Source: Streptomyces venezuelae ATCC 10712 (lineage in GTDB: Bacteria; Actinomycetota; Actinomycetes; Streptomycetales; Streptomycetaceae). Taken from it: a stretch of DNA of 64,000 nucleotides. The position numbers and the translations under genes were made by a program. The stretch is from assembly GCF_008639165.1 (NCBI RefSeq), contig NZ_CP029197.1, positions 2,170,001-2,234,000 on the forward strand. Reading direction: 5' to 3'. The notes beneath the pieces are model-generated. The model was not told the DNA's origin, did no database searches, and saw nothing but the letters and a program-made list of their open reading frames with translations. Position 1 is the stretch's first letter; each line of letters begins with the position of its first letter. Shown piece by piece: positions 16,809 to 25,994 of this stretch.

Positions 16809-18438
16809 GGCCCGGGTCGCCCGCCTCCGTGACGAAGGAGGCGGCCGTGGTGACGGGGGCGCCCGGGGACGTCACGTACGGCACCGTACGGAAGTCGGCG
16901 CGGGCGCCGTCCTCGGCGAGCGCCACCGTCACGTATCCGCGCCGGCCGTTGAAGAACTTCAGGTGGGGGTTGGCCCCCATGAGCTTGTCGTAGTTCGACG
17001 GGCGGTCGGCGCCGTCCTTGCCGCTGCTGATCGAGGTGGCGACGATCTCGGTGCCGAGGGTCCGCGAGGCCGGGTCGCGGAAGTCGGCCTTGAGGTCGAG
17101 GCCGTAGCCGACGTGGACGTCCCCGGTGAGCACCATCAGGTTCTCCACCCCGGCGGCCTCCGCCCCCGCGAGGATCCGCTGCCGGGAGGCCGGGTAGCCG
17201 TCCCAGGAGTCCATGGAGAGCTTGAAGTCGGCGGTGGCGCGGTCGCGGCGCTCGGCGAACACGACCTGCTGCGGCAGGACGTTCCAGCGGGCGTCCGAGG
17301 CGCGCCAGCCGTCGAGCAGCCAGCGCTCCTGCGCCGCCCCGGTCAGCGTCCGCGCCGGGTCCTCCGACTCGGGGCCCGGGACCTGCCAGCCGTCGCCGTA
17401 CGCCTGGTCGGAGCGGTACTGGCGGGTGTCGAGGATGTCGAACTGGGCGAGCCGCCCGAAGCGCAGCCGCCGGTACAGCCTCATGTCGGGGCCCTCGGGC
17501 CGCTGCGGCGCGCGCAGCGGCTGGTGCTCCCAGTAGGCGCGGTAGGCGGCGGCGCGGCGGAGCAGGAACTCCTCCGGCGGGACGTCGTTCTCGGGGGTGC
17601 CGCCCGCGTAGTTGTTCTCGGTCTCGTGGTCGTCCCAGGTGACGACGAAGGGGTGGGCGGCGTGCGCGGCGCGCAGGTCGGGGTCCGACTTGTAGAGCCC
17701 GTACCGCAGCCGGTAGTCGTCCAGGGTGAGCGTCTCGCGGTTGAAGACCGCCGGGAGGGTGCGGTCGGTGTAGGCGCGGGCGCCGCCGGTGGCGTTGACG
17801 GCGTACTCGTACAGGTAGTCGCCGAGGTGGAAGACGACGTCGACGTCCTCCCGGGCGAGGTGCCCGTAGGCCGTGAAGTATCCGTCGTGGTAGGCCTGGC
17901 AGGAGACGGCGGCGAGCTTCAGACCGCCGGTGCGGGCCCACGGGGCGGGTGCCGTGCGGGTGCGGCCGACGGGGCTGGTCCAGTCGCCGACGCGGAAGCG
18001 GTAGAAGAACTCCCGGCCGGGGTCGAGGTGCTCGACCTCGACGTGCGCGGTGTGCGAGAACTCCGGGTGCGCGGTGGCCCGGCCGCGCCGGACGGTCCGG
18101 GTGAAGCGCTCGTCGCGGGCGAGCTCCCAGTGGACGGAGACCCGCTGGGCGGGCAGTCCACCGCCGGGCTCGAAGGGGCGGGGCGCGAGCCGGGTCCAGA
18201 GCAGTACGGACCCCGGCAGCGGGTCGCCGGATGCCACCCCCAGGGTGAACGGGTCCTCGGATATGCGCCGCCCGTCGAGCTCAGCGGCGGCCGCGGAGCC
18301 GGCCGCCGGGAGCTGGGTGGCGAAGGCGAGCGCGGCGGCGGCGCCGGTGACGGTGAGGAAGCGGCGGCGGCCGAAGTGCCGGGCGGCGGCGCGGAGTTCT
18401 TCGGAATGCTCGTGTATGTCCTGGTGTACGCGGTTCAT
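16795..18438 (-). CDS. phoD: Alkaline phosphatase D / phosphodiesterase (PhoD), Tat-exported
   Basis: 547 residues from ATG 18438, which has GGGGAGGGG just upstream. The longer antisense-looking extension beyond it is not coding. The Tat signal is [18 protein letters not shown], ending near AAAA (about 52). A fibronectin-like PhoD_N domain follows ([21 protein letters not shown]), then the metallophosphatase core: [48 protein letters not shown] and [13 protein letters not shown], all metal-ligand motifs of Ca/Fe PhoD enzymes. It is secreted and scavenges phosphate from mono- and diesters. I saw no clear PHO box, but the 135-bp promoter is shared with the SDR gene. Confidence 0.95.
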   Translation of the reverse strand: MNRVHQDIHEHSEELRAAARHFGRRRFLTVTGAAAALAFATQLPAAGSAAAAELDGRRISEDPFTLGVASGDPLPGSVLLWTRLAPRPFEPGGGLPAQRVSVHWELARDERFTRTVRRGRATAHPEFSHTAHVEVEHLDPGREFFYRFRVGDWTSPVGRTRTAPAPWARTGGLKLAAVSCQAYHDGYFTAYGHLAREDVDVVFHLGDYLYEYAVNATGGARAYTDRTLPAVFNRETLTLDDYRLRYGLYKSDPDLRAAHAAHPFVVTWDDHETENNYAGGTPENDVPPEEFLLRRAAAYRAYWEHQPLRAPQRPEGPDMRLYRRLRFGRLAQFDILDTRQYRSDQAYGDGWQVPGPESEDPARTLTGAAQERWLLDGWRASDARWNVLPQQVVFAERRDRATADFKLSMDSWDGYPASRQRILAGAEAAGVENLMVLTGDVHVGYGLDLKADFRDPASRTLGTEIVATSISSGKDGADRPSNYDKLMGANPHLKFFNGRRGYVTVALAEDGARADFRTVPYVTSPGAPVTTAASFVTEAGDPGLKPA

Positions 18439-18573
18439 GTGCCCCTCCCCAGACGGATGCTGTCCGTCCGTCATTCGAGGGGGGCCGGACGACCTCGCGT
18501 TGTCGGGTACAGAACATCCACGTGTCGGAACGATGAGTTCATGGGGCACGGGTCTCGCGTACGCTGCGCGCCC

Positions 18574-19317
18574 ATGAGCATCGCAGTGGTGACGGGAGCG
18601 GGATCGGGCATCGGCCGCAGTGTGGCCCTCGCCCTGGCGGCGGCCGGCTGGTCGGTGGCCCTGGCGGGCCGCCGCGCGGCCGCGCTGGAGGAGACGGCGG
18701 CGGCCGCGCCGGCCGGGGACTTCCTGGTCGTCCCCACGGACGTCACCTCGGCGGACGAGGTCGCGGCCCTCTTCACGGCGGTACGGGACCGCTACGGCCG
18801 CGTCGACCTGCTCTTCAACAACGCCGGTACGTTCGCGGGCGGCGGCGTCCCCGTCGAGGACCTGGACCCGGACACCTGGCGGGCGGTGGTCGACGTCAAC
18901 CTGACGGGCGCGTTCCTGTGCGCCCAGGCGGCCTTCCGCACCATGAAGGAACAGGAACCGCAGGGCGGCCGCATCATCAACAACGGCTCGATCTCCGCGC
19001 ACGTGCCGCGCCCGCACTCGATCGCGTACACGGCGACGAAGCACGCGATGACGGGCCTCACCAAGTCCCTGTCGCTCGACGGCCGCCCGTACCGCATCGC
19101 GTGCGGTCAGCTCGACATCGGCAACGCGGCGACGGAGATGACCGCCCGGATGCAGACCGGCATCCTCCAGGCCAACGGACAGCTGGCGGCGGAGCCGGTG
19201 ATGGACGCGGCGGACGTGGCGGCGACGGTGGTGCACATGGCGGCCCTGCCGCTGGAGGCGAACGTGCAGTTCGCGACGGTGATGGCCACGACGATGCCGT
19301 ACATCGGCCGGGGATAA
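18574..19317 (+). CDS. SDR family NAD(P)-dependent oxidoreductase
   Basis: 247-residue classical short-chain dehydrogenase. [12 protein letters not shown] (residues 8-19) binds the cofactor, [11 protein letters not shown] is the NNAG motif, the catalytic Ser lies in NNGSISAH, and Tyr-x-x-x-Lys is in [11 protein letters not shown]. It starts at ATG 18574, divergent from phoD. The C-terminal end ([26 protein letters not shown]) is typical of a large group of uncharacterised actinobacterial SDRs. Substrate unknown. Confidence 0.93.
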   Translation: MSIAVVTGAGSGIGRSVALALAAAGWSVALAGRRAAALEETAAAAPAGDFLVVPTDVTSADEVAALFTAVRDRYGRVDLLFNNAGTFAGGGVPVEDLDPDTWRAVVDVNLTGAFLCAQAAFRTMKEQEPQGGRIINNGSISAHVPRPHSIAYTATKHAMTGLTKSLSLDGRPYRIACGQLDIGNAATEMTARMQTGILQANGQLAAEPVMDAADVAATVVHMAALPLEANVQFATVMATTMPYIGRG

Positions 19318-19351
19318 CCCCCGCCCGGAGGGATCGGCCGGGCGTCAGACC

Positions 19352-19421
19352 GGCCGATCCGCTGAGGACCGATCCGGCGTCAGCGTGGCCGACCCCCTGA
19401 GGACCGGCCCGGCGTCAGGCC
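19352..19421. repeat. Two 35-bp imperfect tandem repeats at a gene 3-prime end
   Basis: Units 19352-19386 and 19387-19421 share ggccga.cc.ctgaggaccg..ccggcgtcag. The second copy covers the stop codon and last codons of the minus-strand NTF2-like gene. Confidence 0.7.
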
Positions 19422-19738
19422 TGGCCGGTCTCGAACCGCGCGACCTTGCCGCCGTCGACGACGAAGCGCCAGCGCGTCTTCATCTCGCCCCAGGTGTCGT
19501 TCCGGAAGCGGGCCACGAGATCGAGCCCGTCGCCCTTCTCCGACTCGATCTCCATGTGCCCGCGCGAGGAGAAGATCTCCCGCTCGGTCCAGTCCCGGAG
19601 GTCACGGTCGGACCCGTCGTCGGACATGGTCGCACCAGGAGTCAGGGCCTCCTGGAAAGCCGCCTGGTCTTGGGCGTTGAGGGCCGTGACGAACGCGCGC
19701 ACGGCCGGATCGGTGAGCCGGTCCACGGGGATGGTCAT
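19415..19738 (-). CDS. NTF2/SnoaL-like domain protein (107 aa)
   Basis: A small cone-shaped alpha+beta barrel protein. The helix FVTALNAQDQAAFQEALTPGATMSDDG and the strands HMEIESEKGDGLDLVARFRN, EMKTRWRFVVDGGKVARFETGQA follow the nuclear-transport-factor-2-like pattern. Such proteins are often isomerases, hydrolases or ligand-binding units; no catalytic residue set is clear. Stand-alone, convergent with the SDR gene. Confidence 0.85.
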   Translation of the reverse strand: MTIPVDRLTDPAVRAFVTALNAQDQAAFQEALTPGATMSDDGSDRDLRDWTEREIFSSRGHMEIESEKGDGLDLVARFRNDTWGEMKTRWRFVVDGGKVARFETGQA

Positions 19739-19964
19739 GCCCTACCCGTACACCCCGGCGACCCCCTCCCCCCGCGAACCCGCCGCACACCCGCCGCGTG
19801 TCGGCGGCCGCACTCCGCCACCTGGCCGAGCGGCGCGCCGCCCGAGGCGGCTTCTCAGCGCCACACAGCCCTATGGGCCGCGTGTTCGCTGGCACCGGTC
19901 CGGGTCGGCCGGGCAGGCTCCGGCACAGCTTCCGCGCACCACCGCACACATCCCTGGAGGAGCG

Positions 19965-20402
19965 ATGCCGAACGCCGGCAAGGTCGTCAAGCTGTACGCG
20001 AAGGAGGCCCCGGTCGGGGTGCTGGACGGGGCCCTGGTCGGCTTCCTCACCGACCCGGCGCAGGCCGGGGAGTGGCTGGTCACCCGGCAGGACGAGGGCT
20101 TCCGCCTCACCGCCAAGGGCACGGAGGAGACCGTCACCGCGGAGGGCCCCGAGCGCGCGCCCGTGGCCGTCCGCCCCGACGACTCCCCCGCCTCCGTCTG
20201 GCGTCTCCAGCGCGTCGGCCGCGACGGCGACACCACCACGATCACCTCGCTCGCCGACCTCCGGGACGGCACCTATGTGATCGACCAGAACGGACTGGCC
20301 CTCGGCCGCGACCTGTTCGAGGACCGCTCCCTGCTCCCCAAGCGCATCTTCGTCCGCACCGACGACCGGGACCCGCAGTGGCGGATCGAGGTCCTCGGCT
20401 GA
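19965..20402 (+). CDS. Candidate beta-trefoil proteinase inhibitor (I66-like), tentative
   Basis: 145 residues from ATG 19965 with a GGAGGAG RBS. No signal peptide is visible. The sequence is built of alternating short strands with threefold-like spacing (EWLVTRQDEGFRLTAKG, SVWRLQRVGRDGDTTTITSLADLRDGTYVIDQNG, WRIEVLG). This resembles the bacterial relatives of the cospin-type I66 serine-proteinase inhibitors, which have a beta-trefoil fold. The assignment is by pattern only; a lectin-like trefoil is equally possible. It has its own promoter region and no functional neighbour. Confidence 0.5.
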   Translation: MPNAGKVVKLYAKEAPVGVLDGALVGFLTDPAQAGEWLVTRQDEGFRLTAKGTEETVTAEGPERAPVAVRPDDSPASVWRLQRVGRDGDTTTITSLADLRDGTYVIDQNGLALGRDLFEDRSLLPKRIFVRTDDRDPQWRIEVLG

Positions 20403-20461
20403 GCCGACCGCCCGCGCGTGCCCCGTCCGGGGTCCGGGTGGGCAGCCGGGCGGCCTCCACG

Positions 20462-21175
20462 TCAGCCGGTGAAGCCCGGTACGACCAGGCCCGACTCGTA
20501 CGCGATGACCACCGCGTGCGTCCGGTTCTGCGCGCCGAGTTTGGTCAGCACGTTCCCGACGTGCGTCTTGACCGTCTCCAGGCTCACGGTGAGGGACTCC
20601 GCGATCTCCGGGTTGGACAGGCCCGTGGCCATCAGCCGCAGCACCTCCTCCTCCCGTCCGGTCAGCGCCGCCCTCGGCAGCGCCGCCGCGGAGTCCAGCG
20701 GACGGACGGCGACCATCCGGCGCAGGGTCGCGGGGAAGAGGATCGCCTCGCCCGCCGCCACCACCCGCACCGCCTCCGCGATCTGCCGGACCGGAAGCCG
20801 CTTGAGCACGAATCCGCTGGCACCGGCGCTGAGCGCGGCGGTGACGTGGTCGTCGTTCTCGAAGGTGGTGATCACGACGACCTTCGGCGGCGCCGGGGCG
20901 GGGCCGCCCCCCGGCCCCGCCGGCTCGTCCGTCCCCGCGAGGAGCCGGCGGGTCGCCTCGATCCCGTCGCGGCGGGGCATCCGTACGTCCATCAGGACCA
21001 CGTCAGGCCGCAGCCGCCGCGCCTGCTCGACCACCTCGACGCCGTCGGCGGCCTCCCCGACCACCTCGATGCCCGGCTGTGCGGCGAGCAGCATCCGCAG
21101 ACCGGTACGGGTCACCTCGTCGTCGTCCGCGATCAGGAGCGTCGTCGGGGTCTCGGTGCCGTCGGGGCCGGTCAT
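20462..21175 (-). CDS. NarL/LuxR-family response regulator
   Basis: A 237-residue two-component response regulator. The receiver domain has acidic residues ADDDE (16-20), phospho-acceptor Asp63 in VVLMDVRMP, and the Lys in GFVLKRLPV. The LuxR HTH in the last 65 residues reads LTGREEEVLRLMATGLSNPEIAESL...VKTHVGNVLTKLG. An atypical Pro/Ala/Gly insert (TDEPAGPGGGPAPAPP) interrupts the receiver between alpha3 and beta4. The ATG overlaps the stop of the upstream histidine kinase gene (ATGA, 21172-21175), so the pair is translationally coupled. Confidence 0.94.
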   Translation of the reverse strand: MTGPDGTETPTTLLIADDDEVTRTGLRMLLAAQPGIEVVGEAADGVEVVEQARRLRPDVVLMDVRMPRRDGIEATRRLLAGTDEPAGPGGGPAPAPPKVVVITTFENDDHVTAALSAGASGFVLKRLPVRQIAEAVRVVAAGEAILFPATLRRMVAVRPLDSAAALPRAALTGREEEVLRLMATGLSNPEIAESLTVSLETVKTHVGNVLTKLGAQNRTHAVVIAYESGLVVPGFTG

Positions 21176-22443
21176 GCCGACAACCGTACGGGCAGCCTGA
21201 CCGCGAGCCGCCAGTGCCTCGGCCCGTCCGGTCCTGCGTCGATCTCGCCGTGCAGGAGGCGTACGCGCTCGGTGAGACCGGGCAGCCCGTGCCCGGAGGT
21301 CGGGAAGGCCCGCGGCCGGCCCGTACGCGGCGCGGCCCCCGTCTCGTTGACCACGGCCAGCTCCAGCGCGTCCGGGCCGGCCGCCACCCGTACCGTGATC
21401 GGGCCGCCGGAGCCGTGCCGGACGGCGTTGGTCAGCCCCTCCTGGACGATCCGGTACGCGGCCCGGGAGAGCGTCCCCCGCACCCGCGCCGGGTCCCCCG
21501 ACCGCTCCCACTCCACCACCGCGCCCGTGTGCCGGACCCGTTCGAGCAGCTCGGGCAGGTCGGCCAAGGTGCGGATCGGCGCGGCCGTACCGGTCCCGGC
21601 CTTCTCCGCCTCGCGCTCGCGCAGGACGCCGAGGACGTAGTCCAGGTCCTCCAACGCGGCCCTGGCGGACTCCTCGATGCTGCGCAGGGCGGCCCGCGCC
21701 GCCACCGGGTCGGTGGACATCAGCTCGCCCGCCACCGCGGCCTGGATCGTGGTCGTCGTCAGCGTGTGCCCGATGGAGTCGTGCAACTCGTGGGCCAGCC
21801 GGTTGCGTTCGGCGAGCCGCCGCTCCCGCTCGGCCGCGAGCGCGAGCCGCTCGGTCGTCGACGGCCCGAGGAGCCGGGGCGCCGACCACCGCAGCGCGCG
21901 CGTCACGAGGACGCAGACGACCGCGGCGAGCAGCAGACAGCCGAGCGCCGCGGCCCAGCTCTGCCAGCCGCCCGTCACCCGCGTGGACCGGCCGAACAGG
22001 CTCAACGCCAGCTCGGCCCGGAGCCAGCCCCCGGGAAGGGCCACGGCGAGGAAGAGCAGCAGCCCGCTCGCGAGCGCACCCGTCCAGCCGACGGTCACGT
22101 GCAGCAGCAGCCAGAGAGGAGTCCGCCAGCGCTGCCCGGCCCCGGGGGGCGTCCCGGGCGGGCGGGCGGCCGAGGGCGCGGGCAGGACCACGTGCAGCAG
22201 TCGGCGGGCGGCCAGGACCAGCACCCGCCGTGTGGTGCGGGCCAGGCCGACCAGCGCGATCAGCGCGGCCCAGACGACCAGAACCACGCCGAACAGGACG
22301 CCCTCGGGGGCCGATCGCCAGGCCAGCGCCGGAAGCAGCGCGAAGGACAGCAGGGGGAGGCTCGCGAGGGCGGCCGCGTAGGCGAACAGCGCGCCCGTGT
22401 ACGTGGAACGGCGCAGCAGCGGCCGGAGTGCCTTGATCATCAT
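21172..22443 (-). CDS. Two-component sensor histidine kinase (NarL/DesK type)
   Basis: 423 residues. The N-terminal half has several TM segments (for example ALFAYAAALASLPLLSFALL and GCLLLAAVVCVLVTRAL) and no large extracellular domain. The HisKA_3 box LAERNRLAHELHDSIGHTL carries phospho-His221. The HATPase_c part has the N-box ...VQEGLTNAVRHG and the G-box GHGLPGLTERVRLLHGEI. It phosphorylates the regulator encoded immediately downstream. The signal is unknown. The following gene in the opposite orientation is a secreted serine hydrolase, a plausible target. Confidence 0.94.
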   Translation of the reverse strand: MMIKALRPLLRRSTYTGALFAYAAALASLPLLSFALLPALAWRSAPEGVLFGVVLVVWAALIALVGLARTTRRVLVLAARRLLHVVLPAPSAARPPGTPPGAGQRWRTPLWLLLHVTVGWTGALASGLLLFLAVALPGGWLRAELALSLFGRSTRVTGGWQSWAAALGCLLLAAVVCVLVTRALRWSAPRLLGPSTTERLALAAERERRLAERNRLAHELHDSIGHTLTTTTIQAAVAGELMSTDPVAARAALRSIEESARAALEDLDYVLGVLREREAEKAGTGTAAPIRTLADLPELLERVRHTGAVVEWERSGDPARVRGTLSRAAYRIVQEGLTNAVRHGSGGPITVRVAAGPDALELAVVNETGAAPRTGRPRAFPTSGHGLPGLTERVRLLHGEIDAGPDGPRHWRLAVRLPVRLSA

Positions 22444-22575
22444 CGGCCAGTATGGACGGGCCGCCCGCGGCCGGCCTCCCCCGATCGGGGGAGCACTTTC
22501 TCCCGCCTTTCCGCGATGCGCTCAGGGGCCCCGGAAAACATGATCGTGTCCTGCCCGATCGACGGAAGGACAGCG

Positions 22576-23757
22576 ATGAGCACGCGAGCGATGAAGACGG
22601 GGACGTCGAGGTTCCGCCTCTCCCGACCGCGGAAGGGTCTCCGGCGCGGGGGCGCCGCGGCCGCGGCGGCGGTGGTCGCCGCGGTGATGACGGCGGGCGC
22701 GCTCGCGCCGCCCGCGGCGGTCGCCGCGACTCGGCCGGACGCCGTGCAGCAGGGCCTGAACGCCCTGGTGCGCGGGGGCCAGCCGGCGGCGCTGGCGAGC
22801 GTCGAGGACGCCGGGGGCCGCGCCCGTACGTACACCGCGGGGGTCGGAGACCTGGCCACGGGCGCGAAGGTGCCCAGGGACGGCCAGGTGAGGATCGGCA
22901 GCAACACCAAGACGTTCACCGCGGTGGTGGTGCTGCAGCTGGTCGGCGAGGGGAAGATCGGCCTCGACGGGTGGGTCGACACGTACCTGCCGGGGGTGGT
23001 GCGGGGGAAGGGCCTCGACGGAGGGAAGATCACCGTACGTCAGCTGCTGCAGCACACGAGCGGGATTCCGGACTACGGGGCGGACATCAGCGACGAGGAG
23101 ATGCTGCACCGGTACTTCGAGCCGCGTGATCTCGTGGACGTGGCGCTCAAGCACGGGGCCGAGTTCGAACCGGGGAAGAAGTGGAGCTACAGCAACACGA
23201 ACTACGTGCTGGCGGGCCTGATCGTCCAGAAGGTGACGGGGCGCCCGCTGGCCGAGGAGATCGACCGCCGCATCGTGCGGAGGATCGGACTGCGGCACAC
23301 GTACTTCCCTGGGCAGGGGGACAGGGGCATCAGGGAGGCGCACCCGAAGGGCTACCACCGGATGAAGAAGGGTGAGCCGCTGCGGGACGTCACACGGCTC
23401 GACCCCTCGGCCGGCTGGGCGGCGGGGCAGATGATCTCGACGAACTCGGACCTGAACCGCTTCTTCGGCGAGCTGATCGGCGGCGACCGCCTGCTGCGCG
23501 AGGCGCAGCGGAAGCAGATGCGGACGACGGTCCCGATCGCGGGGACGGAGTTCCACTACGGGTTGGGGCTCATGAAGAGGCCGCTGTCGTGCGGAGGCTT
23601 CTACTGGGGCCACGGCGGCGACATCACGGGCTACGAGACCAGGGGCGGGGTCACGGACGACGGACGGGCGGCGAACGTGGCGGTGACGAGCATCCCGACG
23701 GAGGCGGAGGCCGTGAAGGGGGTGACCGGGGTGGTGGACACGGCTTTGTGCGGGTGA
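22576..23757 (+). CDS. Secreted serine hydrolase, class C beta-lactamase/D,D-carboxypeptidase family
   Basis: A 393-residue exported penicillin-recognising enzyme from ATG 22576 (GGAAGGA upstream). An Arg-rich n-region (RLSRPRKGLRRGG) and an Ala-rich hydrophobic core end near residue 51. Catalytic triad motifs: S109-N-T-K112 (IGSNTKTFTA), Y205-S-N207 (SYSNTNYVL) and His346-Gly-Gly (GHGGDITGYET) in place of KTG, as in Streptomyces R61-type D-alanyl-D-alanine carboxypeptidases. It probably trims peptidoglycan peptides rather than hydrolysing beta-lactams. It is divergent from the two-component system across 132 bp. Confidence 0.92.
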   Translation: MSTRAMKTGTSRFRLSRPRKGLRRGGAAAAAAVVAAVMTAGALAPPAAVAATRPDAVQQGLNALVRGGQPAALASVEDAGGRARTYTAGVGDLATGAKVPRDGQVRIGSNTKTFTAVVVLQLVGEGKIGLDGWVDTYLPGVVRGKGLDGGKITVRQLLQHTSGIPDYGADISDEEMLHRYFEPRDLVDVALKHGAEFEPGKKWSYSNTNYVLAGLIVQKVTGRPLAEEIDRRIVRRIGLRHTYFPGQGDRGIREAHPKGYHRMKKGEPLRDVTRLDPSAGWAAGQMISTNSDLNRFFGELIGGDRLLREAQRKQMRTTVPIAGTEFHYGLGLMKRPLSCGGFYWGHGGDITGYETRGGVTDDGRAANVAVTSIPTEAEAVKGVTGVVDTALCG

Positions 23758-23820
23758 GAGGAGTGGGGCGGGGGCCGGGCCCGGCGTGGACCCCGCCCCC
23801 CTCCCCCGTATCCCGCCCCC

Positions 23821-24282
23821 TCAGTCCAGGCAGAACTCGTTGCCCTCCGGGTCGGCCATCACGATCCACCCGGTGCTCATCGGCGGGTCGGGCTCGAAGC
23901 GGCGCAGCCGCTCGGCGCCCAGCGCCACGAGCCGGGCGCACTCGGCCTCCAGGGCCGCCATCCGCTCCTCCCCCTCGAGACCGGGCGCCGCCCTGACGTC
24001 GAGGTGGACGCGGTTCTTGGCCGCCTTGCCCTCCGGCACCTGCTGGAAGAAGATCCGGGGCCCCTCCCCGTCGGGGTCCTCCAGGGCCGACCGCGAGTTG
24101 CGCTGCTCCTCCGGTACGCCCATCTTCGCGAGGAACTCGTCCCAGGCGGCCAGCGCGTCGGCGCCCTCGGGCAGTTCGACTCCGGGCGGGCCGGGGTGGA
24201 CGTACCCCAGCACCTCACCCCAGAAGACCGACAGGGCCCCGGGGTCATGGGCGTCGAAGGTGACCTGGAAGTGGCGGCTCAT
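23821..24282 (-). CDS. VOC (glyoxalase-like) family protein
   Basis: A 153-residue vicinal-oxygen-chelate fold protein from ATG 24282. It has two beta-alpha-beta-beta-beta modules: QVTFDAHDPGALSVFWGEVLGY...RIFFQQVPEGKAAKNRVHLDVRA and RLVALGAERLRRF...GWIVMADPEGNEFCLD. The His of RVHLDV and Glu of PEGNEF are usual metal ligands, but the first-module His is His12-like and uncertain. Many such Streptomyces proteins are glyoxalase/bleomycin-resistance relatives without known substrates. It is divergent from the WYL regulator 85 bp away, which is a likely controller. Confidence 0.9.
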   Translation of the reverse strand: MSRHFQVTFDAHDPGALSVFWGEVLGYVHPGPPGVELPEGADALAAWDEFLAKMGVPEEQRNSRSALEDPDGEGPRIFFQQVPEGKAAKNRVHLDVRAAPGLEGEERMAALEAECARLVALGAERLRRFEPDPPMSTGWIVMADPEGNEFCLD

Positions 24283-24367
24283 CGTGCGGCTCCGTTCGTC
24301 GTGGTGAAGCCACCCTGACACCCATGGCGGACAGGATCGGTCCGCCATCTCTGGCAGGCTGGGCCAC

Positions 24368-25372
24368 ATGGACGAGCGGGGGACGACGGAGCGGGTGCTC
24401 ACCCTGCTCGGGCTGTTGCAGCGGCGTCAGGTGTGGACGGGCCCGGAACTCGCCGAGCGCCTCGGGGTCACCGCGCGCACGGTGCGCCGCGATGTCGAAC
24501 GGCTGCGCGCCCTGGGCTATCCGGTGCACGCCGGCATGGGGGTCGGCGGTGGCTACCGGCTCGGCCGGGGGCAGGAACTGCCGCCGCTCCTCCTCGACGA
24601 CGAGGAGGCGATCGCCACGGCGGTGGCGCTGCTCGCGGGCGCGGCCTCGGGCACGGGCGACGCCGCGCTGCGGGCCCTCACCAAGCTCGACCAGGTGCTG
24701 CCCAGCCGGCTGCGGCACGAGGTGCGGGCCCTGTCGGACACGGTGGAGTTCTTCGGCTCGGGCCGCACCCCGGTCGACCCCGATGTGCTCATGACCCTGG
24801 CCAGGGCGTGCCGCGACGAGGTGGAGACGGGCTTCGACTACCCGTCGGGGGACACGACGAGCCGGCGGCGGGTCGAGCCGCACCGCCTGGTCGCCTCCGA
24901 CCGGCGCTGGTACCTCCTCGCGTACGACCTGGACCGCGACGACTGGCGCACCTTCCGCGTCGACCGGATGACCGAAGTCGCCCCCCGGACCTGGCGGTTC
25001 CGCCCCCGGCCGGCCCCCGACGCGGCGCAGTACGTGCAGGAGGGCGTGGCCAGCCGCGTCTACGCGCGGCAGGCCCGCTTCCTCGTGCACGCCCCGGCGT
25101 CGGTCGTCCGCGGCCAGGTCCCGCCCTCGGCGGCCCTCGTTCGGCCCCTGGGGGACGACCGCTGCGAGCTGGTGACCGGCGCCGCCGACCTCGACTTCCT
25201 GATCATGCGCGTCCTCCTCCTGGGCCACCCCTTCGAGGCCCTCGACCCCCCGGACCTCGCCTCCCACTGCCACGCCCTGGCACAACGCCTCCTGTCGGTC
25301 ACGGTCACCACACCCCCATCGGGAGCGGCCGCGCAGGGTCCTACGGCTGTCCGGCCCGATCCGGAGGGCTGA
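24368..25372 (+). CDS. HTH_11/WYL-domain transcriptional regulator
   Basis: 334 residues. The N-terminal winged HTH (about 5-58: RVLTLLGLLQRRQVWTGPELAERLGVTARTVRRDVERLRALGYPV) is followed by the GGGYRLGRG wing. The WYL domain (about 140-220) includes RRRVEPHRLVASDRRWYLLAYDLDRDDWRTFRVDRM, and a WCX domain completes the DeoR/YobV-like layout. WYL domains bind nucleic acid or small effectors. The gene is divergent from the VOC gene and is probably its regulator. A Ser/Thr/Pro-rich tail follows. Confidence 0.94.
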   Translation: MDERGTTERVLTLLGLLQRRQVWTGPELAERLGVTARTVRRDVERLRALGYPVHAGMGVGGGYRLGRGQELPPLLLDDEEAIATAVALLAGAASGTGDAALRALTKLDQVLPSRLRHEVRALSDTVEFFGSGRTPVDPDVLMTLARACRDEVETGFDYPSGDTTSRRRVEPHRLVASDRRWYLLAYDLDRDDWRTFRVDRMTEVAPRTWRFRPRPAPDAAQYVQEGVASRVYARQARFLVHAPASVVRGQVPPSAALVRPLGDDRCELVTGAADLDFLIMRVLLLGHPFEALDPPDLASHCHALAQRLLSVTVTTPPSGAAAQGPTAVRPDPEG

Positions 25373-25456
25373 CCGTCAGGGGAGGCGTGGGCGTGCTCGG
25401 AGCTCCGTGTCCGAATTGCGCCAGCGGCAGGGCGGGCGCGCCGCGAGCCTGAACGT

Positions 25457-25987
25457 ATGACGACGACCGCGACCACGACCACGACCACCGCCACGGCCTA
25501 CGCCGCCCGGCCCGTCCCGCCCGCCGCCCTCGCCGAACTGCGGGTCACCGACGACGCCGGCCGCGCCTGCGCGCCGTACGCCACCCCCGACGGCGGGGAG
25601 CCGCTCCGCTGCTGCCTGCGCCTCGCCGCGCCGGGCGAGCGGATCGCCCTCGTCTCCTACGCGCCGCTGCGGCGCTGGGCCGCCGGGACGGGGGCGGACC
25701 CGGGGGCGTACGACGAGCAGGGCCCCGTCTTCCTGCACGCCGAGGAGTGCGGCGGCCCGGCACCCTCGGAGACGTACCCCTTCGCCCGGGCCGGGGCGCT
25801 GCGCACCGTCCGCCGGTACGACGCGGCGGGCCGGATCGTCGGGGGCCGGCTCCTGGAGATCCCGGAGGAGACCTCCGAGGGCTTCGACCGTGCCTTCGCG
25901 GAGGCCTTCGCCGACCCGGCAGTGGCACTGGTCCACGTCCGAGCGGTGGAGTACGGCTGCTTCCACTTCGAGGTCCGCCGCCCCTGA
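25457..25987 (+). CDS. DUF1203 family protein
   Basis: 176 residues. A Thr-rich N-terminus (MTTTATTTTTTATA, from an acg/acc repeat) precedes the DUF1203 region: CCLRLAAPGERIALVSYAPL (about 54-73), GPVFLHAEECGG and TYPFARAGALRTVRRYDAAGRI. The Cys and His residues of HAEECGG and EYGCFHFEVR are conserved in the family and might bind metal. Function unknown. Convergent with the SMP-30 gene, 7 bp apart. Confidence 0.88.
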   Translation: MTTTATTTTTTATAYAARPVPPAALAELRVTDDAGRACAPYATPDGGEPLRCCLRLAAPGERIALVSYAPLRRWAAGTGADPGAYDEQGPVFLHAEECGGPAPSETYPFARAGALRTVRRYDAAGRIVGGRLLEIPEETSEGFDRAFAEAFADPAVALVHVRAVEYGCFHFEVRRP

Positions 25988-25994
25988 GGCGGCG

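Noticed and set aside
16963..19236. Long frames extending through phoD and the SDR gene on both strands
   Set aside because: True starts are fixed by a Tat signal and RBS (18438) and by the SDR Rossmann start (18574); the extensions are non-coding.
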